This document shows, in pieces, positions 63,777 to 64,000 of a stretch of DNA of 64,000 nucleotides. The translations under genes were made by a program, and so were the position numbers. The stretch comes from Aristolochia californica (Eukaryota > Streptophyta > Magnoliopsida > Piperales > Aristolochiaceae): positions 17,877,931-17,941,930 of the forward strand of contig JARWKL010000010.1 of NCBI GenBank assembly GCA_029961685.1. The letters run 5' to 3'. Below the pieces are notes generated by a model, which did no database searches, was not told the DNA's origin, and saw only the letters and a list, made by a program, of their open reading frames with translations. The stretch's first letter is position 1. Each line of letters opens with the position of its first letter.

Positions 63777-64000
63777 GATATATAAAAACTAAAAAGAGTT
63801 TACAATCCCTCAAATTTACAGACACTTTTTAGAATTATCACTCTCTACATTTGCGCATTGTGCATTTCCATTTTAGATGTGTACGTTTTTTGCTTAAATC
63901 AAAACTTGAGTTTTCACTTTCCCTTTATCTCATAAACAAAAACAGAGATTAAAGGTAAAATAGATCACAACAAAATGAAAATTTTAGAGTTTATGTATGG
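63777..64000 (+). repeat. HOR-D copy 3 (start, cut by window end)
   Basis: The final 224 bp match the beginning of copy 2 at an offset of 3335 bp, including 'gtgtacgttttttgctt/cctt' and 'gagattaaagg', and the preceding 'cccgcctccctattttcct' at 63741 matches 60408. The offset equals the length of the shortened copy, so copy 2 and not copy 1 may be the form now being amplified. Confidence 0.85.

Larger units (their letters stand above)
1..64000 (+). repeat. Tandem satellite array, ~674-bp monomer, 97 complete units
   Basis: The same ~674-bp A+T-rich sequence recurs head to tail from the first to the last base, always in one orientation. I used the first base of the 'gatatata' motif as anchor and found it in 98 copies. 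Intervals are mostly 670-678 bp; the short ones (284-626 bp) have visible internal deletions and the long ones (683, 686, 759 bp) visible insertions. Neighbouring monomers differ by roughly a tenth of their bases, while some distant pairs are nearly identical, so there is higher-order structure. There is no interruption by unrelated sequence, so no gap of more than 300 bases holds anything else. Open reading frames exist only by chance. A eukaryotic heterochromatic satellite is the only reading I can support. The family is not one I recognise. The monomer length is close to four nucleosome repeats of about 168 bp, which may be coincidence. Confidence 0.98.

Noticed and set aside
1..64000. CRISPR array or phage/bacterial origin
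   Set aside because: Repeats are ~674 bp and contiguous with no unique spacers, there are no cas-like or other genes, and no prokaryotic coding density.

Overview
The whole 64 kb window is one uninterrupted, head-to-tail satellite DNA array. I see no protein-coding gene, RNA gene, transposon, CRISPR array or single-copy sequence. Reading by eye, I placed 98 copies of one anchor (the TATATAAA-type motif that follows 'aacct'), which gives 97 complete intervals. Most intervals are 670-678 bp, with a mean near 657 bp because some monomers are truncated. All copies lie in the same orientation. The DNA is strongly A+T-rich (roughly 70 % by eye), apart from one short C-rich tract per monomer. A long, uniform, A+T-rich satellite without genes points to a eukaryotic nuclear genome, probably heterochromatin of the centromeric, pericentromeric or subtelomeric kind, and plausibly from a plant. 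I do not recognise the family, so the species, the chromosomal position and any centromere function are not established.

Layout. Domain 1 (1 to about 15.6 kb) carries many monomers of a 'gcagaacc / atctctct / cccaagtg' subtype and contains a higher-order repeat (HOR-A, about 5.3 kb, eight monomers) whose copy edges fall on deletion junctions near 6270 and 11660. An 83-bp out-of-register insertion at 15608-15704 sits at the switch to domain 2 (about 15.6-32.5 kb), which is of the 'gcaaaacc / atcactct / ctcaagtg' subtype. Domain 2 has a 5.65-kb HOR (HOR-B) of eight full monomers plus one 285-bp truncated monomer. Its second half was duplicated again with a 2.91-kb period. Domain 3 (about 32.5-56.4 kb) is more irregular, with several internal deletions and short patches of near-identity between distant monomers. 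Domain 4 (56.4-64.0 kb) holds the youngest-looking HOR (HOR-D): a 4.03-kb six-monomer copy, a second copy shortened to 3.34 kb by loss of one monomer, and the start of a third copy.

Each well-preserved monomer carries the same ordered landmarks: a C-rich tract (G-rich on the minus strand), a TATA-like box, a splice-acceptor-like T-rich/AG site, a splice-donor-like GTAAGT, an 8-bp inverted repeat around a GCATGC core, a BamHI-type GGATCC, and a CpG-containing stretch in which C-to-T changes are frequent. These could act in chromatin or satellite transcription, but that is inference. The main value of the window is its record of array evolution: nested duplications, microhomology deletions and conversion-like patches that can be put in order.
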